Of a DNA stretch of 64,000 nucleotides, positions 48,846 through 59,748 are shown in pieces. Below the pieces are notes generated by a model. The model was not told the origin of the DNA. It was given only the letters and a program-made list of their open reading frames with translations, and made no database searches. Source of the DNA: Priapulus caudatus (taxonomy: Eukaryota; Priapulida; Priapulimorpha; Priapulimorphida; Priapulidae); contig NW_014577133.1 in NCBI RefSeq assembly GCF_000485595.1, forward strand, positions 654,825 to 718,824, read 5' to 3'. A program made the position numbers and the translations under genes. Each line of letters begins with the position of its first letter. Positions within the stretch are counted from its first letter, which is position 1.

Positions 48846-51800
48846 TTACAGCAACTGCCTGCATGCCCATAGACTTAACGGCAGATATGCAGTGACAAGT
48901 GTCCTGTTGTTGAATGTCATTCCTGGTAGCTTTCTGACAGCCCTCGTGCAATCTTCGCTCCTCTGGAATTCCACGTACACCTAGAGAAGAAAAAAGCAAC
49001 AAAACTAGTAAAAATGCTGCTGATCGAAATAATGTGCTTAAACAATGCAGCTTATTTGGTCAAAATTTTATTTATCACAGTCACAATAACCATGAGCAGC
49101 ACACCACTAAGAATTTGTATAAACCAATGTCAACATGTGTAATTCTGCACAAGGGCATCATTTGTAGCTAACACCGACAATGTTCAAATCAGCCTTTCAT
49201 TTATCTCTCAATGATACTGAGCAATAGAAGAGCATATCTTGAATAAGTAGACAATAAAATTTAACCACAAAAGATTCTGAGGTCTAGTCATCCTTTGGGA
49301 TTCTAAGGATTTTAAGATTGGCATTACCCTTCCCCTTACAGGCTCCAAGGTTGGCAGCAGGCATGTAACAACTGGTCCGAAGCTAGCACATATTTCCAAT
49401 ATACTAAACTTGATACCTGCAAAACGTTTAGGAAAACCTTTGTTAAGAGCTTTCTACTTTTTTAAAGTTTATATTACCGTTATATCATTACAAGCATGCC
49501 CATAAATAGTGTATATATATAATAATTACAATCAAGCGTACAATTACTATTTAGTACTGTATAGACTCCAATGTTCCCCCAACATTTTACCATCTGTACA
49601 TCACTCATCTTTTTGTTTATGAATTTTCTGCTTTCATAAAATATACCTTCCCATCAGTGACATAACCGCCTTCACTTCTTTAATGCCGCATTGATATCCC
49701 CTCAAACATGCAACCACCTGCCTTTCACATTGACCATTATACCTTCTCTATAAGCAGGATTATCCAGATCTATATCATCTGCAACATTTTCCAGCCTGAG
49801 GATGGGCGAAGGAAGCAGCATCATGTCATGGATAGAAGGCACTGCGCAAGAAACTCAAAAATTTAAACACATCTACATTAATAACTCTACATTGGATCCT
49901 TAATCATTACGCCCCAGAAGTGGGTGGGGCTCACTGAAGCTTGTAACTAGGTGCAGCCGTGTAACAACTATTGCAACAACAACAACAACAACAACAACAG
50001 TATTGACAGAGTAAAATAATGCTGCAACAACACTTCAGTCACTTTTGCATGATTAAATGTATATGTTGTACATACATACATATACACAGGTACATACGTA
50101 TGCTCATTCTGACATTTGCATGTGCGCGTGAGTGAGTGAGCGTGCATGCGCGCCCGTGTGCTTGCATGTGCGTGTGAGAGTGAGTGAGCGTGCGTGCACG
50201 CTTGCGTGTGCGTGCCCGAGCGTGTGGGCGTTACTTCATCTGCATGTTCATATGCACATATCGCTGTGTGTGCATTCATGCATTATTTTAAATTTTTTAA
50301 ATGATAGTAATAATGTTGGTAATTATATTGGTAAGGTATTGTAACACTTCCACCATTAATAATTATTACGCTATGTGTGACACGAACCTATCAGCCTGTT
50401 CAGCAGAGAATGCTGGCGTAGCTGGCTAGCTGAATCCCTCTGACTAGAGTGACAGACAAGACATCTGAAAGCATCAAGCACATTAGCACAAACAAAGGGA
50501 TATCAAAGATCATCACAGGTGGTGTGAATGTCAACTATTTCCCACCCTAAAAATGCCTTTTTGGGGGGGGCGATCACCATTATTTTTCATGATTTTTATG
50601 ATTTGGGGGCGATCCATTATGATCAGTGGAAGTGAGTGGTGTTTAAATAGTTAGGAATTATCGACTACATATTTGCTTCAACTTAATAATTGGTTATTTC
50701 ACAAGGGCAGGAATTTTCTGATGTTCTCAAAATATTATTAGCATCAAAATTACTGTTAATGACTAGACCACGAGTTAAAGAGTGCATTGCGAGATTTTTG
50801 CTCAGAAAAACTAAATATAGCTGAATATAGTTACACCTGACAGCGAAAACATCACTGATTACACCAACATTAAAAATACTAAGATTTTATGCAGTTATAG
50901 CATAGAAAATTGGATATGAACACATCGTAACAGCAATGCATTTAATCGTGTCGCGACTATGCCTAATGGCAGAATTGGTAAACTTGTATTTGTGTCGGTG
51001 ATGAATTGAAAACAAGTGCGTGCCTGTACTGTGGGTATGGAAGATAAGCGGTGGCGCCACAAGCTAATCCATAATTCCTGTTAGTTCAAGATGACAGAAA
51101 ATGAATGTTTACAAAAACGATTAGTTCGAAACTGGCAGTTTTCGGTGAATACAAAGGTTCTAAGACATTTTATTGTTACTCTAGACAATTGCTGTTACTC
51201 AAGCAATAACGGTAGGTATCATGAAAGTGGGGAAAACACTAGAAAATTCTCGCAATACACGCTTTAAAGCGCAGAATTTTTTTTACACCATTAAATGCAG
51301 ATACGCACCTGGATATAAAATCTTTTAACTCGGAAAATAGTACGTAATCATAATAACTTGGTGCAGGACCTATCACAGTTGGAGCCAATCTATCAAACCA
51401 CTGGTCGATTAGTTGATTGTATTGGCAACGAGCGGTGGGTGAACCCTGCAGGCAAGAAAAACAGATTGTAACAGAACTCACTGACAATGGAACCTACGGG
51501 CAACGCGAGTAAGTACAGTAGTCACAATGTTTTTAATCCTGCTATACGACATTGTGAAACGGCCTTCTCCAACATGATGTATTTTGTTCGTTGACAGTTC
51601 TAGGCAACACTATCTCACCTGCCGAGTCTCAACAAAATAATTTTGTATCCATCTGCATTAAAATAGAATGTTATGGAGCTTCAACCCATCAGGAAATATC
51701 AGAATTATAATTGCAATGCTGAGATGGGCTATTTAGTGGGGTTATTATTGGTAAAATGGCATGATTTATATAGGCATGAACATGAATAAATTTACTAGTC

Positions 51801-54304
51801 CCTATAACATTTACTGCTACCTACAGGGCTCTAACGCCTCCCATTCGTATCATTGTCGTCCCTATCCCTACCCTCTCCTGAGTTGGCTACCTGACAGCTG
51901 GGGCAGACGGTTGGCTCTGCGTCGCCCCGTTTACTTGAAAACAGCTTCTCTCCACTGACGATCTCCATGGCGATGCACCCGACGGACCATATGTCTGCTG
52001 CCGACCAGAGGGTAGCAGAGCAGGCCTCTCCCTGCTGCGCGTGAGAGTTGTTCCAGGTGGTCGTCTCGGGTGACCTGTAGCCAGGACTCTGCAGGTATCT
52101 CATGTCCTACATAGAACCAAGACAAGCCGCATCACTCGCAAAAGAAATCCACAAATGACGACGAATAACAGTCAGCAATGAATCAGCAGCAATGAAAATT
52201 TTGTTAGCTCACGGATTGAATGACTTGGCATATCTTGGCTACGCATTCCATACCAAAAATCGTCAGTAAAATTTCTGGACCTAAATGCTAGTCTGCAATT
52301 CATGGCTTTAACTGTGGCCGCAGTTATTATCAATCTAAGCATCTAACATCAAACATCGTTCACTTACAGGTCTATGGTCGAAGAAGGAAAGCCCGAAATC
52401 GATGAGTTTGAGAGCACCTTGTTCTGGGGACCACAGCAGATTGGCTGGTTTGATGTCGCCATGTACAATGCCGGCACTGTGCAGGTGCTCTAGGACCCTG
52501 CACCATAGATAAAATATATAGGTGTCATCAGCACATGGCTGTGCCATGAGCCATCAATATAGTGACATATGACATGGATCAGCCATCATTCAAATCTTAG
52601 ATATTTATCATTAACTTGATGACTATTGACACAGATCATTGGGACATTGGCACGAATTCTGACATCTCTTCTATGTTGTCCAAACACTTATCAGCAGCAT
52701 TTGCACTTATCTTTACCTAGTCCTGGAACTAGTACCGCCAAGGTGCAATAGTTACCCCTTTATCAGGTCAGGTCAGGAACCATGAAAATGCCCCAATTAA
52801 GCGGTGGCCCCAACTAAGCATTGAACACATAAGGGTGCATAAGTATCACTTTTCAAAGACATGTCGTTTAAGCATGCACACATTTACCCAAGCTTCACTA
52901 TATAAAGTCGGGACTACTACATATTATACAGGATAGCATTTTACGTTTTGGATTAGCAAGAACCTCTCTATACTACTGCGAACAATACATCCGGTATGCG
53001 AAAAAAATATTCATTTGCACAGGGAATGAGAAGCATCTCTTATGGCAAATGCTGCGTGGCAGTTAGAACTCACCCTAGCAGGTTGCGCAGAAACAGCTGG
53101 ATTGTGAAGAGCGGCAGCCGGCCACCGGGCGCCTGGTGCATCGTCTCCTTAACGCTGGCATCCAGGAGCTCCTCCATGAGACACGGGTGACCGTTCCACG
53201 TGAACCGGTCCAACACTCGCACTGCAGCAAAGAGACACTCACTAATCATCTGACCACTGTTAAAGAGGTTACTCGGTATAGAACCTATTAATGATAATCA
53301 AAAGAACTTTAAAAAAACAAAAACTAAGATGTGGTCAAACATTAGTTAATGGTCACCACCTCATTAGTAGGAAACCCTGAACCCACCACTTTGTCTGCAC
53401 TGCTGCATTGTAGGAATCTGTAGTATATCCCATTCTTTTTCACATGCCAGTGCAAAGTTATCTCCTGGCCTAAAGACTTTTACAGCCACCTGTAAAAATA
53501 TGTGAAGATTAATTGTATTTATCTAATCAGGTGAGGCTGCAAACTTCATTGGTACATGATGCTTGCAGATCAAGCTTGGCGATACTAGTTCCAGACTTCA
53601 TGCAGGTGTATGCATAAGCATTGTGCAGGAGCATTCTCAATAATAACTAAACTAAATATCATAGAAATTAATCCGTAAATCGGAAGAATACTCTTTTAAG
53701 CATATAATATGATTGCCAAAATATTTTTAAAGATTCTCTCACTTACCACACTCCTTGGATCACCAATACATTGTGCCTTATACAAACAACAGCACGTGCC
53801 TTGACCTCTGATGGAAAGCAGCTGCCACCTGGTGCCACCATTGTCTTGGATAACATCGCCAATATTAACACGGAAATCTTTTCCCATTTCTATACTTTGC
53901 TGCAAAGAGAAATGAAAATCGTTACTACAAATTTCACTATTTAAAATGTAAAAACTTATTTATAATTAACTGAAATGTATTAAAGGAATGTTGCATGTTG
54001 TTATTGGTACTTACAGCATGGTCACCTACTGATTGGACCAATTCCTGGTTGTTTTTTAAATAAAAAAATGTGGAACAAGTCTAACAATACTGCCTGTTAC
54101 AAGAGAAAGTACTCTGATTACTGGAAACTAGATTGAATTGGGTCTATTGTTAGTGGGACCAGCTTTAACAGCTGCAGTCAATAATTAACCAATTAGAAGT
54201 TACCACTTTTATTCATTACATACCAACTTGTTTGTCCAATTTTTCTTAACATCTTGTGTAAAAGAGTTTGTGTGGACCACTCTGTCACCAACTGTTCTTG
54301 ACAT
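48846..54304 (-). CDS. UHMK1: KIS/UHMK1-type serine/threonine kinase with C-terminal UHM domain, 11 coding exons
   Basis: Exons (minus, 5' to 3'): 54304-54224, 53899-53747, 53489-53387, 53221-53074, 52497-52368, 52106-51891, 51445-51309, 50464-50388, 49841-49743, 49416-49328, 48980-48846. All phases agree, giving 455 residues (human KIS 419). Kinase signatures in order: glycine loop [12 protein letters not shown] (58-69), VAVK lysine 82, helix-C Glu 95 or 97, ELLD hinge (130-133), HGDIKPAN catalytic loop (174-181), DFG (195-197), SPE (217-219), DIWSVG. A linker containing LLPSPILRL is followed by the RRM-like UHM (about 383-455). KIS phosphorylates stathmin, p27 and the splicing factor SF1, and its UHM binds splicing-factor tryptophan ligands (family knowledge). 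Odd points: three consecutive cysteines in the glycine loop, a CPSC insert near 273-276, and Met-Thr-Phe where UHMs usually have Arg-X-Phe. Exon 1 is preceded by an acceptor-like TTTTAG, so a 5' UTR exon is likely. Confidence 0.95.
49968..50002. repeat. CAA trinucleotide run in a UHMK1 intron
   Basis: About nine caacaa-type units between the eighth and ninth coding exons. Confidence 0.9.
50115..50235. repeat. GTGC/GAGT-rich repeat in a UHMK1 intron
   Basis: Two imperfect copies of a gtgagtgagcgtgc-containing unit (about 50130 and 50178). Confidence 0.8.
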
Positions 54305-54855
54305 GTCAACTAAAACACAAGAATATAAATCTTAATAATTTTATTTGTAAAATTTAGTATCAGTTCCATGAGAAAAAAATACTAGAGAAATGATTATGCT
54401 ATTATACAAAATGTCACGATGCTCCAGATATGGGTAAATCAAGTGATACCTCGACACATGTTGGTTTTCAGGTGCTATAAGATGAGATAATATTCTTGAT
54501 ATGCACTGTATACATACTAGGACATGATGTAACAAGATGGTATTACTATTAGCACATCAGACGAACATCAACTATAGAAGATGTGAAAACGATACATGTC
54601 ACACACTCTGCAAGCAGGCCCATGTTGCGTGATTGTTGCCATGGTCTATTTTATGTCTACTTCTTTACTTTTTTACTTTACATTTTACTTCTTTTTTTAT
54701 TTTATACACCTTGCCACTATGCACTCTTAACATGATTCCCCTTCATACATGATCAAACCTTTATCCTTGTAAAAATTATGTAAAAATATTAGGGTGTGCA
54801 ATTATCTGGGGCATATAATAACAATATTTGTCATATATTTGTTATTATTCACCCT
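54305..54855. other. Upstream flank of the UHMK1-type gene
   Basis: AT-rich sequence with pyrimidine tracts (54650-54700). A 5' UTR exon and promoter are expected here or further up, but neither could be placed. Confidence 0.4.
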
Positions 54856-54935
54856 AGCTCTAGAAGACAAGAACTACAGCCCTTCGCTCTTCCACAGGTG
54901 CCTGTGGCAGAGCAAAGGGCTTTAGTTCTAGAGCT
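54856..54935. mobile_element. Short hairpin insertion between 9-bp direct repeats
   Basis: Arms 54856-54898 and 54901-54935 pair around a 2-base centre; the left arm carries an 8-base insertion. The direct repeat attcaccct lies immediately left (54847-54855) and 6 bases right (54941-54949). The pattern suggests a minimal fold-back element with a 9-bp target duplication. The tiny loop argues against a miRNA precursor. Confidence 0.5.
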
Positions 54936-55079
54936 ACTATATTCACCCTTGCAATTATGTATAGTTTTCCCCTTTTCTTTTCACTCTAATTTCACGGTGA
55001 CTGAGTTAGGGTACGAGACCAAATCGTCCTGTTGCCCCAGGCCCCGTGTATTTTTTCGCTGCCTGTGCTCGACATGATT

Positions 55080-55440
55080 CTGCATACATGTAGTTATCCT
55101 CCACATGAAGTGTAGCAGAGGGTATTGTTTTTGGCTCGTTTGTGTGTGTGTGTGCGTGTGCATGTCTGTCCGCTTGACATCTTTGCAACCGTGAGAGGTA
55201 GAAACTACCAACATGGTCCACAGGTACATTTTATGGGGCGGTAGAACCCTATCGATTCTGAGTGACCTTGACCCAAGGTCAAGGTCACAGGGTCATTAAG
55301 TATATTTCTAACACTGATCTCTATAGAGCTACACTTCAACCACAGGATAAGTATAGAACCAATTAACGCTGGGTCATAGCAGAAGGACCGTACCATTGCT
55401 AACGCGGGGCGGGGGTTCCAGGCAGTATTTCCAGGCATGT
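55080..55440. repeat. Possible dispersed-repeat remnant with nuclear-receptor-type palindrome
   Basis: A GTGTGTGTGCG / ctgtccgcttgacatc segment is followed by TGACCTTGA (55263-55271) and TCAAGGTCA (55279-55287) in inverted array, then a further GGTCA. Arrays of AAGGTCA next to GT runs occur in marine-invertebrate dispersed repeats, so this may be a repeat copy. The half sites also equal the extended ERR/NR5A consensus. Confidence 0.4.
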
Positions 55441-55864
55441 TGTGTGTGCCAGAGTGTGGTCTGATATCTATTTATTTCACTGCGCTGTAGAATATAGCAT
55501 TCTGATATCACAGGTGTAGTGATCATGTGTGCGGAGGATTCGCTCTCCCGAGTGCCTTCTTTCTAGTTATGTACTGTAGGCTGTAGCATAATAAATGTTA
55601 CATGGTCAGAAAAGCAATACATTAGTAGTCATTACTTACATGTATACCCGGACACAGTGCAGTCTGCAGATGCAGTGGGTTAACTTTCATGACTGTGGAG
55701 TGTGGTTTCGGCATCTGTGGCTGTGCCACGCAGACCACTATAATAGAAAAGGCAACCAAATGTATTGTATACACTCAATGATAGATACTATAGGGGTTTG
55801 TTTTTTGCCGATTGGGTGCCGGGTGGCTTAGTACTACCAGTACACACGTATATCATAGCCTAGA

Positions 55865-55929
55865 TACAATAATGTAACCCAACAAGAGTAGGGATGTAAC
55901 CCCTACTCTTGTTGGGTTACATTATTGTA
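55865..55929. mobile_element. Perfect 29-bp inverted repeat with 7-nt loop
   Basis: Arms 55865-55893 and 55901-55929 are exact reverse complements (arm begins tacaataatgtaaccc). Possibly a minimal MITE with TA ends; no clear target duplication. Confidence 0.6.
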
Positions 55930-55983
55930 CCTAATTATAGCCTTACACGCACTTACCAACTACTACTAGTACTTCTCAGTGAC

Positions 55984-56413
55984 GCTCATAGGGTCTATGT
56001 CCCCCAGGGTACTGCCGGAACGTACCCTGGGTACGGTCCGGTATACCGGAACGTACCCTGGTAACTATTTGATATGGTTAGGGTTCGGGTTAGGGAGTAG
56101 GCGACTCCCTAGACTCGTTAGTGGAGTATGCGAGGTACGGTCCGGCATATTAGATAGTACCATGGTACGTTCCGGTATACCGGAACGTACCCTGGTACCA
56201 GAGCATATAAATCAACGTGATTTATATGCTCTGCTGGTACTATCTAATATGCTGGACCGTACCTCGCCTACTCCACTAACGAGACTAGGGAGTTGCCTAC
56301 GTCTACTCCCTAACCCTAACCATATCAGATAGTTACCAGGGTACGTTCCGGTATACCAGACCGTACCCAGGGTACGTTCCGGCAGTACCCTGGGGGACAT
56401 AGACCCTATGAGC
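55984..56413. mobile_element. 430-bp palindromic fold-back transposon, 9-bp target duplication
   Basis: The direct repeat CTCAGTGAC (55975-55983 and 56414-56422) immediately flanks an element starting GCTCATAGGGTCTATG and ending with its reverse complement. Arms of about 200 bp are nearly identical, apart from roughly 40 extra bp near the centre of the left arm, and meet around 56215. A 9-bp duplication with very long terminal inverted repeats fits the Mutator-like (MULE) superfamily. Open frames on both strands simply mirror the palindrome. Confidence 0.85.
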
Positions 56414-56591
56414 CTCAGTGACAGTGGTAGAACTTGAAGTTGAAGTGGCAGGAATCCAGAGAGACATGATACAAGATTGCGTGGCACAGCTTTGCTGTTG
56501 ATCCTAAGCGCTGCACGCGGATGAGACGCGCAGTTCCGCGGGATATGCGCACGCGACCGCGGGGATGTTCAAGTATGAAGCGCTGTCTGCA

Positions 56592-56631
56592 GTGGAGACG
56601 TGCGCCAAATTCGAGGCCCGGCGCACGTCTC
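56592..56631. other. GC-rich hairpin
   Basis: tggagacgtgcgcc and ggcgcacgtctcca form a perfect 14-bp stem around a 12-nt loop, with cagcgct / cagtcagcg-like partial pairing outside. Function unknown. Confidence 0.55.
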
Positions 56632-56674
56632 CACAGCAGTCAGCGGATGGTCTGTAGTTTTAGAAGATGACAAT

Positions 56675-57621
56675 CAGTGCTCGAAATAAGCGTTGTCCGG
56701 TTGTCCGAGACAACCAGAATTTGTGCCGGACAACCTAACCAGTCTGAGACATTGTCCGGTGGACAACCAAGAAAAAAGTTGACGAAAAAACGTACTTTAC
56801 TTATGTTTTTCTCAGTGGTTCTCCAAAAGCACTTATAGCCTGGCGGCCCGCCATTAATCTATGGTGTGGTAAAGCGACGCATACCAGCTGCTATTTCCAA
56901 CACTGGTATATGTCAGATTTTCTGATTTATGAGAGGTGAACTCGATTTGGAACCAGCAAACCAGCAAGTTCACCCCTACATTTTGGTATTTTTATTCCAT
57001 TATTATTTTGAATTTTCCGATGGCTTTGCCCATGCAAAACAAACAACATGCAGTAGAGATTCATGTTGATCCGAAAGTTAAAAAAGAGAGAATTGTCGTA
57101 GTCAGAATGAAGGCTGTACATGTACTCAAAAGTGCTGCAAATACTATCTCCTGCAATCTACATTTTAAAAAATTTCTGGGGGAGGACCCCCATACCCCCC
57201 CCCCGCTTGTTTTTCACCCTCTCCTTAGAATCCCAGACCCGCCACTGAACAATTACATATCTTGGGAGCAGAGAACAATGAACAAAAATGTCGCCTATTC
57301 ACATGGCACCCAAAACAAAGATTGCAGAGAAGGTAGAGGAGCCGTAGGGTGTGGAGAGGGAGGCGGAGGAGCCGTAGGGTGTGGAGAGGGAGGCGGAGGA
57401 GCCATTAAAATATTAAGTCAGCCACTATTTTGCGCATTATTTTTTTTTGGCCACCCTTGTTAAAAAATCCTGGCTACACCACTGTTTTTGGGTGTTTTCT
57501 GACCATATTATTATGTGATTGCAAATAGGAGATTTGGGGATATTTTTTTGGGACAACCAGAAATTGTTGCGGACTTGATGCCTGGTGGACAACCACATTT
57601 TTTCCCTTATTTCGAGCACTG
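56675..57621. mobile_element. CAGTG-ended non-autonomous DNA transposon with nested insertions
   Basis: Ends CAGTGCTCGAAATAA (56675) and its reverse complement (to 57621) are flanked by ACAAT (56670-56674 and 57622-57626), a 5-bp duplication. Inside, two further CACTG-terminated tails are seen (ending at 57247 and 57484) with typical GGGGAGGACCCCC and aaaaaatcctggctacacc sequence, plus a 27- to 30-bp tandem repeat at 57331-57400. The 175-residue frame 56936-57463 is a by-product. CAGTG ends suggest hAT-like origin, but hAT duplications are 8 bp, so the superfamily is left open. Confidence 0.7.
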
Positions 57622-57639
57622 ACAATGATTATATATGAA

Positions 57640-58205
57640 CGATATTCTAGGAATTGGAGATTATAAAACAGTAACAAAAATCGCTCAGTCATGCTCCAGA
57701 TTAGCTGAATCAAAAAGATTAGAATTTAATATGAACAAAACAAACACAATGGTTATAAAATTCACAAACAAAGAAAGGATAGAGAAGAAGACCAAGGCAA
57801 CCAAGGCAATAGGCAACCAAGCCAATAAGCAACCAGGTAATCAAAAAATGCACCAAATATTCATACCTAGGGGATTTAATTAATGATATAGGAGGTTATA
57901 ACGATATGATGAGTCCGAACTGAAAGATGTTGATGATGAGCCGTTTCATGACGAGCCGTTTCATGATGAGCAAAATAATATTATTATCATGGGCAGAAGT
58001 GCAAAATTATGGAAATCATACTATAGAAGCAAGAGTGAAATTATACGAATGCACAGTTTTACCTTCCTTCCTAAATAACAGTGAAACATGGACTAACTTA
58101 ACTAAGGAAGAAGTAAAAATCTTGGAAGATTTCCAAAATGAGTGCCTGCGCAAAATAATAATCACGCAGAAAAATCTACGGAAAGGCATTGAAAGACGAT
58201 GAAAA
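57640..58205 (+). pseudogene. LINE reverse transcriptase remnant, frameshifted
   Basis: Three frames successively carry parts of the C-terminal half of a non-LTR retrotransposon reverse transcriptase. First comes a segment with AESKRLEFNMNKTNTMVIK (57700-57760). A frame change leads to YLGDLINDIGG (about 57865-57897). After a short tandem duplication near 57930-57970, the segment RVKLYECTVLPSF with SETWTNLTKEE and LRKI (58030-58165) follows. Order matches the thumb and downstream region of LINE polymerases. No promoter or 5' part is present, and the copy is dead. Clade not assigned. Confidence 0.8.
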
Positions 58206-58318
58206 TTCCAAGGAAAGATACGGAGAAATCAGTAAAAATAACATATAGTTTCTCAGGGCCCTAGCTAGGATTTTTTTTTCTGTAGCCAAACAATTAGCCA
58301 GAATCAATTTTCATTAGC

Positions 58319-58319
58319 N
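58319..58319. other. Ambiguous base
   Basis: Single N in otherwise complete sequence, near the left end of the TTAA element. Confidence 1.
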
Positions 58320-58358
58320 GTAGGCTAGCTGTCACAATAAGTTCATTTTCATACTTAA

Positions 58359-59015
58359 AGGCTCACAATGCGCATCCAAACGCTAATTTCTCCAGTACTA
58401 GACTAGCAAATACTTCGTGTCATGCATAATCATACTACCTTATGCAAAATAAACTCTAGTTCCTCCCATTCTCCTGCGTGTTGTCTTATAAAAGGTATTT
58501 GAAAATACCTCCAATGTTGTTGAAATTCTCGATGTTGTTGACAGTTTCCCCAATCCCAAGCAACCGTGCAGCGGTGCTGCGGTACAGCGGTACGGGCGCA
58601 GCAAAGAAAAACATGTGACGTCACGCAGGGAAGAATTTATTTTTCGGGGGGCTACTTTTCAAGCTCGCGTGCATGAAAATAGCACTCTAAAATTGGTTGC
58701 ATTGAACTATCATGCAAATTTACGGGGCTCTTTTTGGCATTTCCGGGGCTCTTTTGGCATTCGGGGGCTAAATCGCCCCGAGCCCCCGTGTATTTTTTTC
58801 ACTGACGTCACGTCACCACTTCCGAGGCCTATTTTGTTGGCAAACAGGCGGCGTTTTCTCACCTCTTTCTTGTGGGTTTTAAGCAAACGCGCAGTGAATG
58901 GGAGCAACTAGAGTTTATTTTGTCATAAGGTAGTGTGATTATGCATGACACAAGTATAAATTTTTTGCTAGTCTAGTACTGGAGAAATTAGCGTTTGGAT
59001 GCGCATTGTGAGCCT
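58359..59015. mobile_element. Second TTAA-flanked non-autonomous DNA transposon
   Basis: TTAA at 58355-58358 and 59016-59019 flanks a 657-bp element whose ends are AGGCTCACAATGCGCATCC and its reverse complement. Terminal inverted repeats run for about 110 bp (58359-58470 and 58900-59015) with a few changes. The interior is non-coding with GGGGGCTA-rich motifs. It shares the AGG terminus and TTAA duplication with the element at 43618 but not its sequence, so these are two families of one likely superfamily (Kolobok or piggyBac type). Confidence 0.82.
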
Positions 59016-59748
59016 TTAATCCGAGAGTTTTCTAGCTCATCAAAACTCTTAAATCGTGAATTAATTTCCAACGGCATTATTTTGTGGGAATGTGACACAT
59101 GCGCAAATGGACTGCCGTACCTGCAGCCTCGTAAATTGGTTATACGGCTGCTGTACCTCCAGCCACTCCGAAAGTAAAAAGTAAAAATAGAAAGTGGCAC
59201 GGCTAGTCGTTGCTGTAGTCATTAGAAATATGCACACCGACACTGTCACTAACAGTTACACTGTCAGGTACACCTAAACTTTGTTGGTGCATTGTAGCCA
59301 GCTATTAGGTGGTTGCTAGGCCAACTAGGCTGCGAGACTAATGTCACTATAGCCTATACTCTATAGTACTAGTACTATGATACGCATACATAACTTATAA
59401 GGCCAAAACAAAATATATGTGTGATTACCGTTACATGCTGAAAAAATAGGGGTAGGTAGTAGGGAAAACATTTTATTTTCTTGAAATATATTTATTTACA
59501 ACTATGTCCGAAAGATGTGCGTTGTGCCTTTTGAAGCAGGAACTGTCAATTCATAATATTTTTTTTTTTTACTTTAAAGAAAATTGACAAAATGTTTAGG
59601 GTCGCTGGGAATAAATAGAGATGGTCGGGAAACCGTAACCACACCTATATTTAGTTTTGGCCCAAGATAGCCGAGCAGGTATGAAACTAGCTCTAGTAAC
59701 TATAGCCTGCGTACAGTTGCCGCTGGGCTATAGGACCAGCCATTACGG

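Noticed and set aside
54856-54935. miRNA precursor
   Set aside because: The loop is only two bases and the arms carry an 8-base one-sided insertion; flanking direct repeats point to an insertion.
55979-56487. Two similar proteins encoded on opposite strands
   Set aside because: Explained by the palindromic transposon arms.
56936-57463. 175-residue plus-strand frame
   Set aside because: Lies inside the CAGTG-ended transposon and spans its nested fragments and a tandem repeat.
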